Below, in pieces: positions 44,071-51,650 of a stretch of DNA of 64,000 nt. The position numbers and the translations under genes are program-made. Every line of letters begins with the position of its first letter. Within the stretch, counting starts at the first letter, position 1. The DNA is from Roseibium album. Its GTDB lineage: Bacteria; Pseudomonadota; Alphaproteobacteria; Rhizobiales; Stappiaceae. The DNA lies in contig CXTY01000005.1 in assembly GCA_001404055.1 (NCBI GenBank), forward strand, positions 248,001 through 312,000, in the 5' to 3' direction. Under the pieces are notes generated by a model. It was not told the origin of the DNA. It saw only the letters and a program-made list of their open reading frames with translations, and ran no database searches.

Positions 44071-45231
44071 ATGGATAGTGCGGTGGGCATTGTTGAAAGC
44101 AAGGCGGATGTGAGCGGGGGCGCGGTTCAAGGAAACCCCGGCTCGAACGCAGCGGAGCTGAGTGTCATTTTGCCAAGCTTTAACGAGGCCGCAAACATTC
44201 CAATCCTTGTAGATCTCCTCGACACTGCATTGGTCGATGTTGCCTGGGAAGCGATTGTCGTGGATGACAATTCGCCTGACGGAACAACAGAGGTCGCCAG
44301 AAACATTGCACGGTCCGACCCGCGAGTTCGCGTCATACGCAGGATAGGACGCCGAGGGCTGTCCGGGGCCTGCATTGAGGGCATCCTTGCATCATCAGCC
44401 CCATATGTTGCGGTCATGGATGCTGACCTCCAGCATGATGAAACGCTGCTTCCAAAAATGCTGGCCGAAATCAAGCAGGACGATACCGATCTGGTGGTTG
44501 CCAGCCGAAAAGTCGACGGCGGCGAAATTGGAGAAGGTCTTTCCTCTTTTCGCACTTGGGGCTCCAACGTTGCCAACGGTCTGGCGCAAAAGCTCTTGAA
44601 CGTGACGCTCAAGGACCCGATGAGCGGATTTTTCATGGTTCGCCGTGAAAAGGCTGAAGAAATTGCGCCGAGACTGTCGCCTCAGGGCTTCAAGATCCTG
44701 CTTGACCTTGTTTCAAGCGCCAATGGCGCGTTGAAAATCAAGGAGCTGCCTTTCACCTTCCGCGAACGCCAGCATGGGGAGAGCAAACTCGACACTCTGG
44801 TGACACTGGACTATTTCGGACTATTGCTCGCTAAATATTTTGGCGACGTTGTCTCTGTTCGCTTTCTGATGTTCGGCCTTGTGGGGGCAAGCGGTCTCGT
44901 TGTGCACCTGATAGCACTGCGCATGTTTATTCTTGGCGATTTCAGCTTCAACCTGGCCCAGACCGCAGCGTCTTTTGTTGCCATGACCTCGAACTTCTTC
45001 CTGAACAACCAACTGACCTATCGCGACAGGCGCTTGCGCGGCGTTGGAGCTCTGATCGGGCTGCTGACCTTTTATGCCGTCTGTTCCGTGGGGGTTCTGG
45101 CCAACGTTGGTGTTGCTAACTTGATTTATGCCGATCCGGCCTATTGGTGGTTGGCCGGAACCGCTGGTGCAGTCATGGGTGCTGTGTGGAACTATGCAGC
45201 CAGCTCTGCCCTGACCTGGCGCAGATCTTAA
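44071..45231 (+). CDS. Polyprenyl-phosphate glycosyltransferase (DPM1-like) fused to GtrA domain
   Basis: 386 residues from ATG 44071; an in-frame TTG at 44038 is possible. The N-terminal GT2 domain has IVVDDNSPDGT and MDADLQHDETLLPKM, the nucleotide-sugar and DxD-type metal sites of dolichol-phosphate-mannose synthase-like enzymes. The C-terminal 140 residues form a four-helix GtrA-type membrane domain. Such fusions transfer a sugar from a nucleotide donor to polyprenyl phosphate and may help flip the product. The next gene, an ArnT/GT39-like transferase starting 9 bases later, is the expected user. The sugar cannot be identified; rhizobial RgtE and RgtA-D galacturonosyl systems are a close architectural parallel. 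Confidence 0.88.
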   Translation: MDSAVGIVESKADVSGGAVQGNPGSNAAELSVILPSFNEAANIPILVDLLDTALVDVAWEAIVVDDNSPDGTTEVARNIARSDPRVRVIRRIGRRGLSGACIEGILASSAPYVAVMDADLQHDETLLPKMLAEIKQDDTDLVVASRKVDGGEIGEGLSSFRTWGSNVANGLAQKLLNVTLKDPMSGFFMVRREKAEEIAPRLSPQGFKILLDLVSSANGALKIKELPFTFRERQHGESKLDTLVTLDYFGLLLAKYFGDVVSVRFLMFGLVGASGLVVHLIALRMFILGDFSFNLAQTAASFVAMTSNFFLNNQLTYRDRRLRGVGALIGLLTFYAVCSVGVLANVGVANLIYADPAYWWLAGTAGAVMGAVWNYAASSALTWRRS

Positions 45232-45240
45232 AGGTCAGAT

Positions 45241-46740
45241 GTGACAGCCGATCTGAAGTCAGAAGAACTGCCGTTCTTTCTTCGCCCCAGCGGTCTGATC
45301 CTGATTGTCGGATCGTTGATGGCGCTGAAACTGTTTGCTGCTAGCAACGCCCATTTCGTTGAAGACGAAGCCTATTACAGGATCTGGGGTCTCAATCCGG
45401 CATTCAGCTACTACGACCATCCGCCGATGATCGGCTGGTGGATCGCGACGGGTCAGGCCTTTTTCGGCGACACGATATTTGCTGTTCGTGCCCTGGTTCT
45501 CCTGCTTGGGCTGGTCGGATCGATCGCGCTTTGGCGAACCGCCAGTATTCTCTTCGACAGGCGGGTTGCAGGCTGGGCCGTATTATTCCTCAACTCAAGT
45601 CTTCTTGTCGGCATTGGCGGCATGCTGGCGACGCCGGATGCCCCTTCGGTTTTCTTCTGGGGGCTTTGCCTCTGGACGCTGGCGGAATTGATCCACTCCC
45701 GGAACGCCAACTGGTGGCTGCTCGTGGGTCTGATGGCCGGGTTGGGCTTGTTGTCAAAATATTCCGTGCTTTTTCTCGGGACCGGAATTGTCCTGTGGCT
45801 GCTATGGGTGCCTGAAGCACGCCGCTGTTGGAGCGCCTGGCAGCTTTGGGCAGGCGGATTGATCGCTGTGGTCTGCTTTCTACCGGTGCTCTACTGGAAC
45901 CATCTTCATGAGTGGATGAGTTTCTACAAGCAGTTTGGCAGGGCCGGAACCAGTGGATTTACCTCCAAGTATATCTTCGAGTTTCTCGGCGCAACACTGG
46001 GGCTGCTCAATCCGGTGATTGCCGTCTTGACGATATTGGGTTGTGCTCAGCTTATTAGAACGGCGAGAAAAAGAGGCAGCGTTGCCTCGTTGCTGCTGCT
46101 TACCTGCCTGCCGTTTGCGCTTTACCTGCTTTATCACTCGCTTCATTCACGCGTGCAGGCCAATTGGCCCGCGCCTTTGTTTCCGGCACTTGCAATAATG
46201 GCGGCAGTTTTCGTCGCCGGATTGCGGCCAGAGCAGCACTTCTGGAACAAGTTCGCTGTCGTGGGTGTTCTTCTTGGCATTGTGGTTGCCGTGTTGGTTC
46301 AAATTCATGCTGTCTGGCCGGTTACAGGACAGCTAGCCCGCAAGGACCCAACCTTTCAATTGCGCGGCTGGCCGGAAATTGGAATGGAACTTCGTGAAAT
46401 CGCCACAGCCGAAAATGCAGAATACGTGGCGACCACCAGTTATGGATTGAATGGTCAGATTGATTTCCTGATGAAGGACGATCTGCCCGTTATTCAGCTT
46501 ACCGAGCGCATACGCTATATCATGATGCCGGAACCGGACATGAGCCTGTTTGACATGCCGGGTCTTTATGTGACGGAGAAACGTCGTAACAAGGCAGGCG
46601 AACTTCAAAAGTCCTTCGAGACGGTTGAAGAGTTGGCTATCTTGGAACGGCAGGTCAAAGGCGTGCCACTAGAGGATCTGGTGGTCTACAAGGTACAGGG
46701 ACGGATCGGGCCTGTTTTCGAACCTATCCCATCGAATTAA
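45241..46740 (+). CDS. ArnT/GT39-like polyprenyl-linked glycosyltransferase
   Basis: A 499-residue protein starting at GTG 45241 with AAGG 7 bases upstream. About ten membrane helices are followed by a soluble periplasmic C-terminal domain of about 115 residues. The catalytic acidic pair of the GT-C fold is in the first loop (HFVEDEAYYRIWGL), and SYYDHPPMIGWW is typical of GT39/PMT_2. It should move a sugar from polyprenyl phosphate to an envelope acceptor such as lipid A, core or a protein. It forms an operon with the DPM1-GtrA gene. Confidence 0.88.
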   Translation: MTADLKSEELPFFLRPSGLILIVGSLMALKLFAASNAHFVEDEAYYRIWGLNPAFSYYDHPPMIGWWIATGQAFFGDTIFAVRALVLLLGLVGSIALWRTASILFDRRVAGWAVLFLNSSLLVGIGGMLATPDAPSVFFWGLCLWTLAELIHSRNANWWLLVGLMAGLGLLSKYSVLFLGTGIVLWLLWVPEARRCWSAWQLWAGGLIAVVCFLPVLYWNHLHEWMSFYKQFGRAGTSGFTSKYIFEFLGATLGLLNPVIAVLTILGCAQLIRTARKRGSVASLLLLTCLPFALYLLYHSLHSRVQANWPAPLFPALAIMAAVFVAGLRPEQHFWNKFAVVGVLLGIVVAVLVQIHAVWPVTGQLARKDPTFQLRGWPEIGMELREIATAENAEYVATTSYGLNGQIDFLMKDDLPVIQLTERIRYIMMPEPDMSLFDMPGLYVTEKRRNKAGELQKSFETVEELAILERQVKGVPLEDLVVYKVQGRIGPVFEPIPSN

Positions 46741-46792
46741 TCGAGCCGCAATCAAAGTGCAGATCGATAAGAGACTTGCAAAGTTATTGTGA

Positions 46793-47644
46793 ATGCCGCA
46801 GGGAAGGTTTCCTGTTTTCTTTCAGTCCGGTCTGCTTTCGAAATTGATGAAGAGAATTACACTTGGTGCTCTGGATTACGGCCTCGCTTTCGGGGTCGAC
46901 CGGGCTTTGCGCAGCCTGGTTGAACAGGGGCGTTTGAGCGCGCTTGGCGCTCTCGTTGCGACCGAGCTTTGGCCACGTGAATTCAGACCGCTTCAGGAGA
47001 CCGCCGAAAAAGTTGGAAAACGGGCGCTTTTTGGAGTGACGCTTGCTTTTACCGGTGACAGGGTAATGCCTGTGAGTTCGCGCATGCAGGAGATCTACGG
47101 CGACCTGATGTGGAGCCGGGAAAAACTGCAGCGACGTGCATTCTTTCGGCTGCTACCGGACGAACTGCTTTTGACCGAGGCTCAGGCGCAATTGGCGCGA
47201 TACAGCATCTTGATGAAGAGGCAGCCCGATTTTGTTGCTGTGCGCGAGGGACTTCTGGCCAGAACCTCGTTGGCGAAAATAGTTTTCAGGGCGATCAAAC
47301 ACGCCGATTTCGATGTGCCGCCGCTTGTTATCTTGCCAGTACGGCGCGGTTTGAAAACGCACAGGCTCAGGCGCCTGGCCAAATCCTTCGGTCTCGAAGT
47401 TTTGCCCAAGGCCAATCCTCTGCCGGAAATCAATGATCCGGAGGAATTGCATCGCCTGTTGCACAATCATTTCGATGGTATGGTTGACCGCAGTTTTGTT
47501 GCAGCCATTCCCGGACGGTCTGACGATCGCCTCAGGCGTGACGAACATCGCAAGAAAATCGCCATTCGAGAGTGCCAGTACGAAGTTCTGTCCAGTGATC
47601 GGTTTTTCCGGACGTTGGACAAAAAGGACGTGTTTTTGAATTAG
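46793..47644 (+). CDS. ChbG/HpnK (YdjC)-like protein, probably catalytically dead
   Basis: A 283-residue protein, or 265 if the start is the ATG at 46847, where family homology begins. The order of conserved blocks follows the YdjC/ChbG/HpnK deacetylase fold, but the key residues appear altered. The usual NADDFG block is GALDYG, the HxHxxL block is FGVTLAF, and the DGHQHxH block is FVAVREGL. The late PGxxDD block (IPGRSDDRL) and the region after it remain. If the alignment is right, metal binding and deacetylation are lost. It is the third gene downstream of two lipid-linked glycosyltransferases, so a binding or accessory role in that pathway is possible. Confidence 0.65.
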   Translation: MPQGRFPVFFQSGLLSKLMKRITLGALDYGLAFGVDRALRSLVEQGRLSALGALVATELWPREFRPLQETAEKVGKRALFGVTLAFTGDRVMPVSSRMQEIYGDLMWSREKLQRRAFFRLLPDELLLTEAQAQLARYSILMKRQPDFVAVREGLLARTSLAKIVFRAIKHADFDVPPLVILPVRRGLKTHRLRRLAKSFGLEVLPKANPLPEINDPEELHRLLHNHFDGMVDRSFVAAIPGRSDDRLRRDEHRKKIAIRECQYEVLSSDRFFRTLDKKDVFLN

Positions 47645-47683
47645 GGCACCTGCTCTTGAGCATGTGGACTGGGCCCGGACAAC

Positions 47684-47720
47684 GAAAAAACGGCTCTGCG
47701 GGGAACAGAGCCGTTTTTCG
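47684..47720. terminator. Bidirectional-looking terminator
   Basis: Arms AAAAACGGCTCTG (47686-47698) and CAGAGCCGTTTTT (47706-47718) with a 7-base loop; T-tract on the plus strand. Ends the glycosyltransferase operon. Confidence 0.93.
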
Positions 47721-47793
47721 TGGAGGTCTGAAAGGGGGGAGGGGCAACCCCGCTTCCATGACTTTAGATATAGGATTATTTTGCTTGAATGCA

Positions 47794-47809
47794 CGTGATG
47801 AACATCACA
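47794..47809. promoter_or_regulatory. CRP/FNR-type palindrome upstream of the CRP/FNR gene
   Basis: CGTGATGAACATCACA contains the perfect dyad GTGAT-GAAC-ATCAC (47795-47808), matching the half-site pattern of CRP/FNR family proteins. It lies 54 bases before the start of the family member at 47863, so autoregulation is the simplest reading. Confidence 0.6.
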
Positions 47810-47862
47810 AGATTGTTTTTGTTCGTTGAAAGTTCGTATCAGCGGTGCGGCAGGGGGGTAGA

Positions 47863-48552
47863 GTGGAAGAAATTAGAGATTTCCTGAAAAACAGTTTTTC
47901 CTTGGAAGGGCTCGAGCCGGGATTGGCGACCGGTTTATCCCGTCTCGCCAGATCAATGAAAATTTCCGCAGGTACGATACTTTTTGAAAACGGTGACCCG
48001 GGAAACGGCTTTTACGCTGTACTTGAAGGGTCTCTCAAGGTGTCGCTATTGTCCGTTGATGGTGACGAACAGTTGCTCGCCGTACTTGGACCGGGCGATC
48101 TCGTTGGTGAACTTGCGTTGCTGGACGGGCGCCCGCGGTCCGCTACAGTCATTGCTTTGAAAGATGCGCAGCTGGCCTTCGTGGACAAGGCGGCTTTTCA
48201 GCGCTTCTCCGATGAACACCCTGCTGTCTATCGTCATATGCTGTCGATTGTCGGCAAAAGATTGCGTCAGGCAAACGATGTGTTGGCGGCGCGCTCGTTC
48301 CTGCCGCTTCCTGGCCGTGTTGCGCAAACTCTGCTCCAACTTGCCGAGACGTTCGGAAAACCTCTGGACGATGGCCGGATGCTGATTCATTACAAGCTCA
48401 GCCAGGCCGATATTGCCAACATGGCAGGTGCAGCACGAGAGAACGTCAGCCGCGTGCTGAATGATTGGAAACGTTCCGGCACGATCAGCCGTATTTCCGG
48501 TTACTACTGCATCGAACAACCGGATTTTCTGGAAAAGGCTTCAACGCTCTAA
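47863..48552 (+). CDS. CRP/FNR-family regulator
   Basis: 229 residues from GTG 47863, with GGGGG 5 bases upstream. N-terminal cyclic-nucleotide-binding beta-barrel (ILFENGDPGNGFYAVLEG; phosphate-binding-cassette region GELALLDGRPRSATV, close to the CRP consensus with Arg-Ser conserved). Long dimerisation helix and C-terminal HTH (SQADIANMAGAARENVSRVL). No N-terminal cysteines, so it is not an Fe-S FNR. Binding of cAMP is plausible, as a class III cyclase is in the same window, but not shown. Its end overlaps the convergent NsrR-like gene by 4 bases. Confidence 0.9.
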   Translation: MEEIRDFLKNSFSLEGLEPGLATGLSRLARSMKISAGTILFENGDPGNGFYAVLEGSLKVSLLSVDGDEQLLAVLGPGDLVGELALLDGRPRSATVIALKDAQLAFVDKAAFQRFSDEHPAVYRHMLSIVGKRLRQANDVLAARSFLPLPGRVAQTLLQLAETFGKPLDDGRMLIHYKLSQADIANMAGAARENVSRVLNDWKRSGTISRISGYYCIEQPDFLEKASTL

Positions 48553-48980
48553 ACGGTTGTTTCCGGCAAAGACGCCCTCTGGGTTCCGGCCAGAATTGTT
48601 GCCAGTGTCTGGGTGTTCAGGCTGTCCAGAAAAGCCTCGGACGCCTTTGCCATTGCGCCCTTGAGCGCGCAGCGTGGCAGGAAAGTGCAAATGGTCGGTT
48701 CCGGTTTCAGACAAGCGACCACGCCAAGATCCGGCTCGATCAGCCGGACCACGTCACCCAGCCATATCTGGTCTGGTGTTTTCGCGAGCCGGATGCCGCC
48801 ACCACGGCCTCGTGTTGTCTCCAGATAGCCGCCTCTGGCCAGATGCGCCACGATTTTCATGACATGTGATTTGGCCAGGCCCAGCTGTGTCGTCAGCTTG
48901 TCGACGGTCTGTGGTTCATTCGATTGGCCTGTCGCCATCAGAATTCTGAGGGCAAAATCACTGGCCTGACTGAGGCGCAT
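48549..48980 (-). CDS. nsrR: Rrf2-family NsrR-like nitric-oxide regulator
   Basis: A 143-residue protein. N-terminal winged helix (SQASDFALRILMA, GLAKSHVMKIVAHLARGGYL), followed by the NsrR-type wing RGRGGGIRLAK and GDVVRLIEPD. Three cysteines, Cys90, Cys98 and Cys104, match the Fe-S ligand set of NsrR (three closely spaced Cys), although the first spacing is two residues longer. Such proteins sense NO through the cluster and repress detoxification genes. The gene is divergent from a truncated haemoglobin operon, with an NsrR-like palindrome between them. Confidence 0.85.
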   Translation of the reverse strand: MRLSQASDFALRILMATGQSNEPQTVDKLTTQLGLAKSHVMKIVAHLARGGYLETTRGRGGGIRLAKTPDQIWLGDVVRLIEPDLGVVACLKPEPTICTFLPRCALKGAMAKASEAFLDSLNTQTLATILAGTQRASLPETTV

Positions 48981-49042
48981 GGCAGGGTCCTATAAAACAT
49001 TCATCTCAGATGTTGATTTTAGACAAGAGATGTGGCATTTAA

Positions 49043-49054
49043 AAGATGCATCTT
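49043..49054. promoter_or_regulatory. Candidate NsrR operator
   Basis: AAGATGCATCTT is a perfect 12-base palindrome made of the NsrR half-site motif (AAGATGCAT), preceded by GATGTGGCATTTAAAA. It lies 23 bases before the haemoglobin start. Less perfect related bases (CATCT-C-AGATG) lie nearer the nsrR start, suggesting autoregulation. Confidence 0.6.
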
Positions 49055-49076
49055 GAATGAATGTTTGGAGAAGGTG

Positions 49077-49580
49077 ATGGCAGTCGGTAATTCCGTCATG
49101 AATAAGAACAGTTTTCAGGGGCGGTCCGGTAATTCGGCAGGAGACCGTTTGCGCCGTTACGAAGACGTGGACTCGCAAGCGATACAGGTGCTGGTGCATA
49201 CATTTTACGGATGCATTCGAAAACATCCGCGTTTGGGTGAAATCTTTGAACGCCGTTTGGCTGGCCGATGGGACGAACACCTGCCGCGGATGGAAGCCTT
49301 CTGGCAATCCGTGTTGCTGAAAAATGGCGCCTACAAGGGCAAGCCCGTTCCGGCGCATCTTAAACAGAAGGAACTTGTGAGTTCCGATTATGGCGAGTGG
49401 CTCGGTGTCTTTCGCCCCGTCGTGCGGGAGCTATTTGTGCCGGACCTGGCGGATGAGATCATTCTGGTCGCCGAACGGATAGCCCAGAGCCTTTGGCACG
49501 CCACCTTTGGATTTGCCGGTTCAGCCCCACCACCGGAGCTTTCCTCCCAACAAGCAGAATGGAGTGGATCATGCTGGTAG
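49077..49580 (+). CDS. Group III truncated haemoglobin
   Basis: A 167-residue protein from ATG 49077, with GGAGAAGG directly upstream; a start at 49032 would place the operator inside the gene. Group III features: FYGCIRKHPRLGEIFERR, the MEAFWQSVLLKNGAYKGKPV segment (B-E region) and a proximal histidine in PVPAHLKQ. Truncated haemoglobins of this group bind O2 and NO; linkage to NsrR suggests NO detoxification or sensing. The last 10 bases overlap the next gene. Confidence 0.9.
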   Translation: MAVGNSVMNKNSFQGRSGNSAGDRLRRYEDVDSQAIQVLVHTFYGCIRKHPRLGEIFERRLAGRWDEHLPRMEAFWQSVLLKNGAYKGKPVPAHLKQKELVSSDYGEWLGVFRPVVRELFVPDLADEIILVAERIAQSLWHATFGFAGSAPPPELSSQQAEWSGSCW

Positions 49581-49792
49581 CAATCGTACTCGTGGCCGAA
49601 GCGCTGGTCGTTGTGTGGTTCACAGTTTTCTGTTCCATGCTCATGTCGATGTATCTGGATTCCAGAAAAATGCAGTTGCCCAGGCTGGATGTCGCAGGGC
49701 GTACGTTGATCGGCAGCGCCAAGCTCGCTTTCATCACCGGGATACTGGCGCTGGTCGTGCTCACAATCACGGAAATTCCCTCAATTGGTTAG
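49571..49792 (+). CDS. Small two-helix membrane protein in the haemoglobin operon
   Basis: A 73-residue protein from ATG 49571, with GGAG 6 bases upstream; it overlaps the haemoglobin stop. Two membrane helices flank a basic loop (YLDSRKMQLPRLDVAGR). No family recognised. Translational coupling and position argue for a shared role with the haemoglobin, perhaps at the membrane. Confidence 0.7.
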   Translation: MLVAIVLVAEALVVVWFTVFCSMLMSMYLDSRKMQLPRLDVAGRTLIGSAKLAFITGILALVVLTITEIPSIG

Positions 49793-49805
49793 GAAGGATC
49801 CTAAA

Positions 49806-49910
49806 ATGTTGAACTCAAAACTGTTGCACCGCGGACTGCCCATCCTGTTGATCTGGGTAGCGGCACCCATGCCGTTGTGGATCATGGCGATCCTTATGCT
49901 GGTCATATAG
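49806..49910 (+). CDS. 34-residue membrane microprotein
   Basis: ATG 49806 with AGGAAGGA 8 bases upstream, stop at 49910. The peptide is nearly one membrane helix (LPILLIWVAAPMPLWIMAIL) with a short polar N-terminus MLNSKLLHRG. It starts 13 bases after the previous stop and is the last gene of the haemoglobin cluster. Size and context resemble small accessory subunits of respiratory or NO-handling complexes, but the assignment is open. Confidence 0.6.
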   Translation: MLNSKLLHRGLPILLIWVAAPMPLWIMAILMLVI

Positions 49911-49978
49911 GAACAAGGCCTTGTGATCTTTTCGTCTGAAGGTAGTCTCTTCTTGTTGCAAAAAGGGAGAACTCAGGC

Positions 49979-50365
49979 GTGAGCGACGAACAACCAACTG
50001 GCGATCTGACACTGCGCACAATGGCGATGCCTGCCGACACAAATGCAAACGGTGACATTTTTGGCGGCTGGGTGCTGTCGCAAATGGATCTGGCTGGTGG
50101 CATCGCCGCTGGACAGAGAGCTGAAGGCCGTGTGGTGACCATTGCGGTCGACAAGATGAAGTTCATCAGGCCTGTTCATGTCGGCGATGTTCTTTGCGTC
50201 TACACCGAAGTCGTGAAAGTTGGCCGATCTTCCATGGAAATCAATCTGAAGGCATGGGCTCTCAGGCACCGCTATGGCGAACGGGAAAAAGTCACCGAAG
50301 CCATGTTCACCATGGTTGCCGTTGATGACAACGGCAAACCGCGGCCGGTGCCTAAGCAGGATTGA
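49979..50365 (+). CDS. Acyl-CoA thioesterase (YciA-type hotdog)
   Basis: A 128-residue protein starting at GTG 49979 with GGGAG upstream. The hotdog-fold signature NGDIFGGWVLSQMDLAGG contains the catalytic Asp of YciA, and KMKFIRPVHVGDVL follows. It hydrolyses acyl-CoAs, generally short to medium chain. Alone on the plus strand; no partner gene suggests a pathway. Confidence 0.9.
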   Translation: MSDEQPTGDLTLRTMAMPADTNANGDIFGGWVLSQMDLAGGIAAGQRAEGRVVTIAVDKMKFIRPVHVGDVLCVYTEVVKVGRSSMEINLKAWALRHRYGEREKVTEAMFTMVAVDDNGKPRPVPKQD

Positions 50366-50374
50366 TCAATCAGT

Positions 50375-50847
50375 TCAAGCTTGCCTGTGACGGTTGACGA
50401 TATCTGCAAAGAGGTCCTCGTCCACTGCACAGGAGCAACCACTTGCCCACAGGTGCAATAGCGCTTTCAAACGCTGGATACGCGTCTCGATACTCAAGGG
50501 GGCCTTGTGGCGCGGCAAGCCGCCAATAAGGCGCAACGACTTGATACGGGCGAGCACGCAATCTTCGGCGGCACGCACCCAGACATCGACAGAGGCCAAT
50601 TCAACGCTCTCTGGCAAATGTTTCTCGATCAGGTCTGCCGCACGTCCGGCAAAAGGCTGTTGAGACAAAAAATCCTCCATCGGTTGCCCGAGGAGGACTG
50701 GCGCAGGAAGTAACCGGTTAGTTGCCGACAAGCCTCTTTGAGGTTCACGTCAGCCGCATCCCTGTTGCGGAACCACCTTGCCCGGTCAGGCAGGTTGGCG
50801 AGGGCGCCAGCCCTTCTCTTGATGATTTCGGGCTTATGCCATGTCAT
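50375..50847 (-). pseudogene. Probably frameshifted hypothetical gene
   Basis: Two overlapping minus-strand frames look like parts of one protein. The 5' part (50847 down to about 50710) begins MTWHKPEIIKRRAGALANLP and reads naturally to KEACRQLTG. The 3' part, in another frame, continues with LPAPVLLGQPMEDFLSQQ and ends NRHRQA at 50375. Neither part alone resembles a complete protein, and no good ribosome site precedes the second. A one- or two-base indel near 50705-50715 would join them into a protein of about 157 residues. Family not recognised. A sequencing error is the main alternative. Confidence 0.5.
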
Positions 50848-50930
50848 TTGGAAGTTGGCAAGTCGGTGTGCGCAAGCAACGTCACCTTTTTAGGTGACTG
50901 GTCTTAGTCAGGTTTAAGGAACAGGCCCGA

Positions 50931-51650
50931 TTAACGATGACGGTCATAATCAATTCGTCCATCAACCAGATGAATACGCCTTTCCATGCGCGAGGCGATA
51001 TCCAGGTCGTGGGTCACGGCTACCACGGTCGTGTTTTGTGTTTCGACAATTTTCTGCAGGCTCTCGAAGACCTGCTCTGTGGCGGAGGAATCGAGGCTGC
51101 CGGTTGGTTCGTCGGCAAGGATCAGGTCCGGCGTATTTGCCAACGCCCGGGCTACAGCGACTCGCTGACGCTGACCGCCGGAAAGCTGGGCCGGGAGGCG
51201 GTGCAGAAATTCCTCCAGCCCGAGATCTGCAAGAAGTGTTTTGGCATGGTCAAGCTGATCCCGCTGCGGCAGTTTTCCAAGCTTCTGCATGGGGATCATG
51301 ACATTGTCGAGAACTGAAAATTCGGGCAACAAAAAGTGGAACTGGAAGACGAACCCGATTTGTTCAAGACGGACCTGCGACAGTTCTGCGGAGGAAAGTT
51401 CATCTGTTTTGGTGCCGCGGATCAGTACATCACCTCTGGTTGGCCTGTCGAGGAGGCCCAATAGATAGAGAAGTGAAGATTTTCCAGATCCCGACGGTCC
51501 AGTGATTGCGACAAACTCTGCTTCGCCTACCTCGAAACTGATATCTTCGACGAGCGTGACCGGCACAACGGCAGGAAGTATACGCGTGAGATTGCGAGCT
51601 TCCAGCAGAGCGGAAAAACCAGCTGTCTTTTGTGCTGCAAGGGAGCTCAC
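50931..51650 (-). CDS. ABC transporter ATPase (DevA/LolD/MacB-type)
   Basis: A 239-residue ATPase. Walker A is GPSGSGKSSLLYLLG, the signature motif is LSGGQRQRVAVARAL, and Walker B with the switch region is LILADEPTGSLD. The subfamily partners FtsX-like permeases. The start overlaps the permease stop by 4 bases, and with the HlyD-like gene it makes a three-gene exporter of DevBCA layout. Confidence 0.92.
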   Translation of the reverse strand: MSSLAAQKTAGFSALLEARNLTRILPAVVPVTLVEDISFEVGEAEFVAITGPSGSGKSSLLYLLGLLDRPTRGDVLIRGTKTDELSSAELSQVRLEQIGFVFQFHFLLPEFSVLDNVMIPMQKLGKLPQRDQLDHAKTLLADLGLEEFLHRLPAQLSGGQRQRVAVARALANTPDLILADEPTGSLDSSATEQVFESLQKIVETQNTTVVAVTHDLDIASRMERRIHLVDGRIDYDRHR

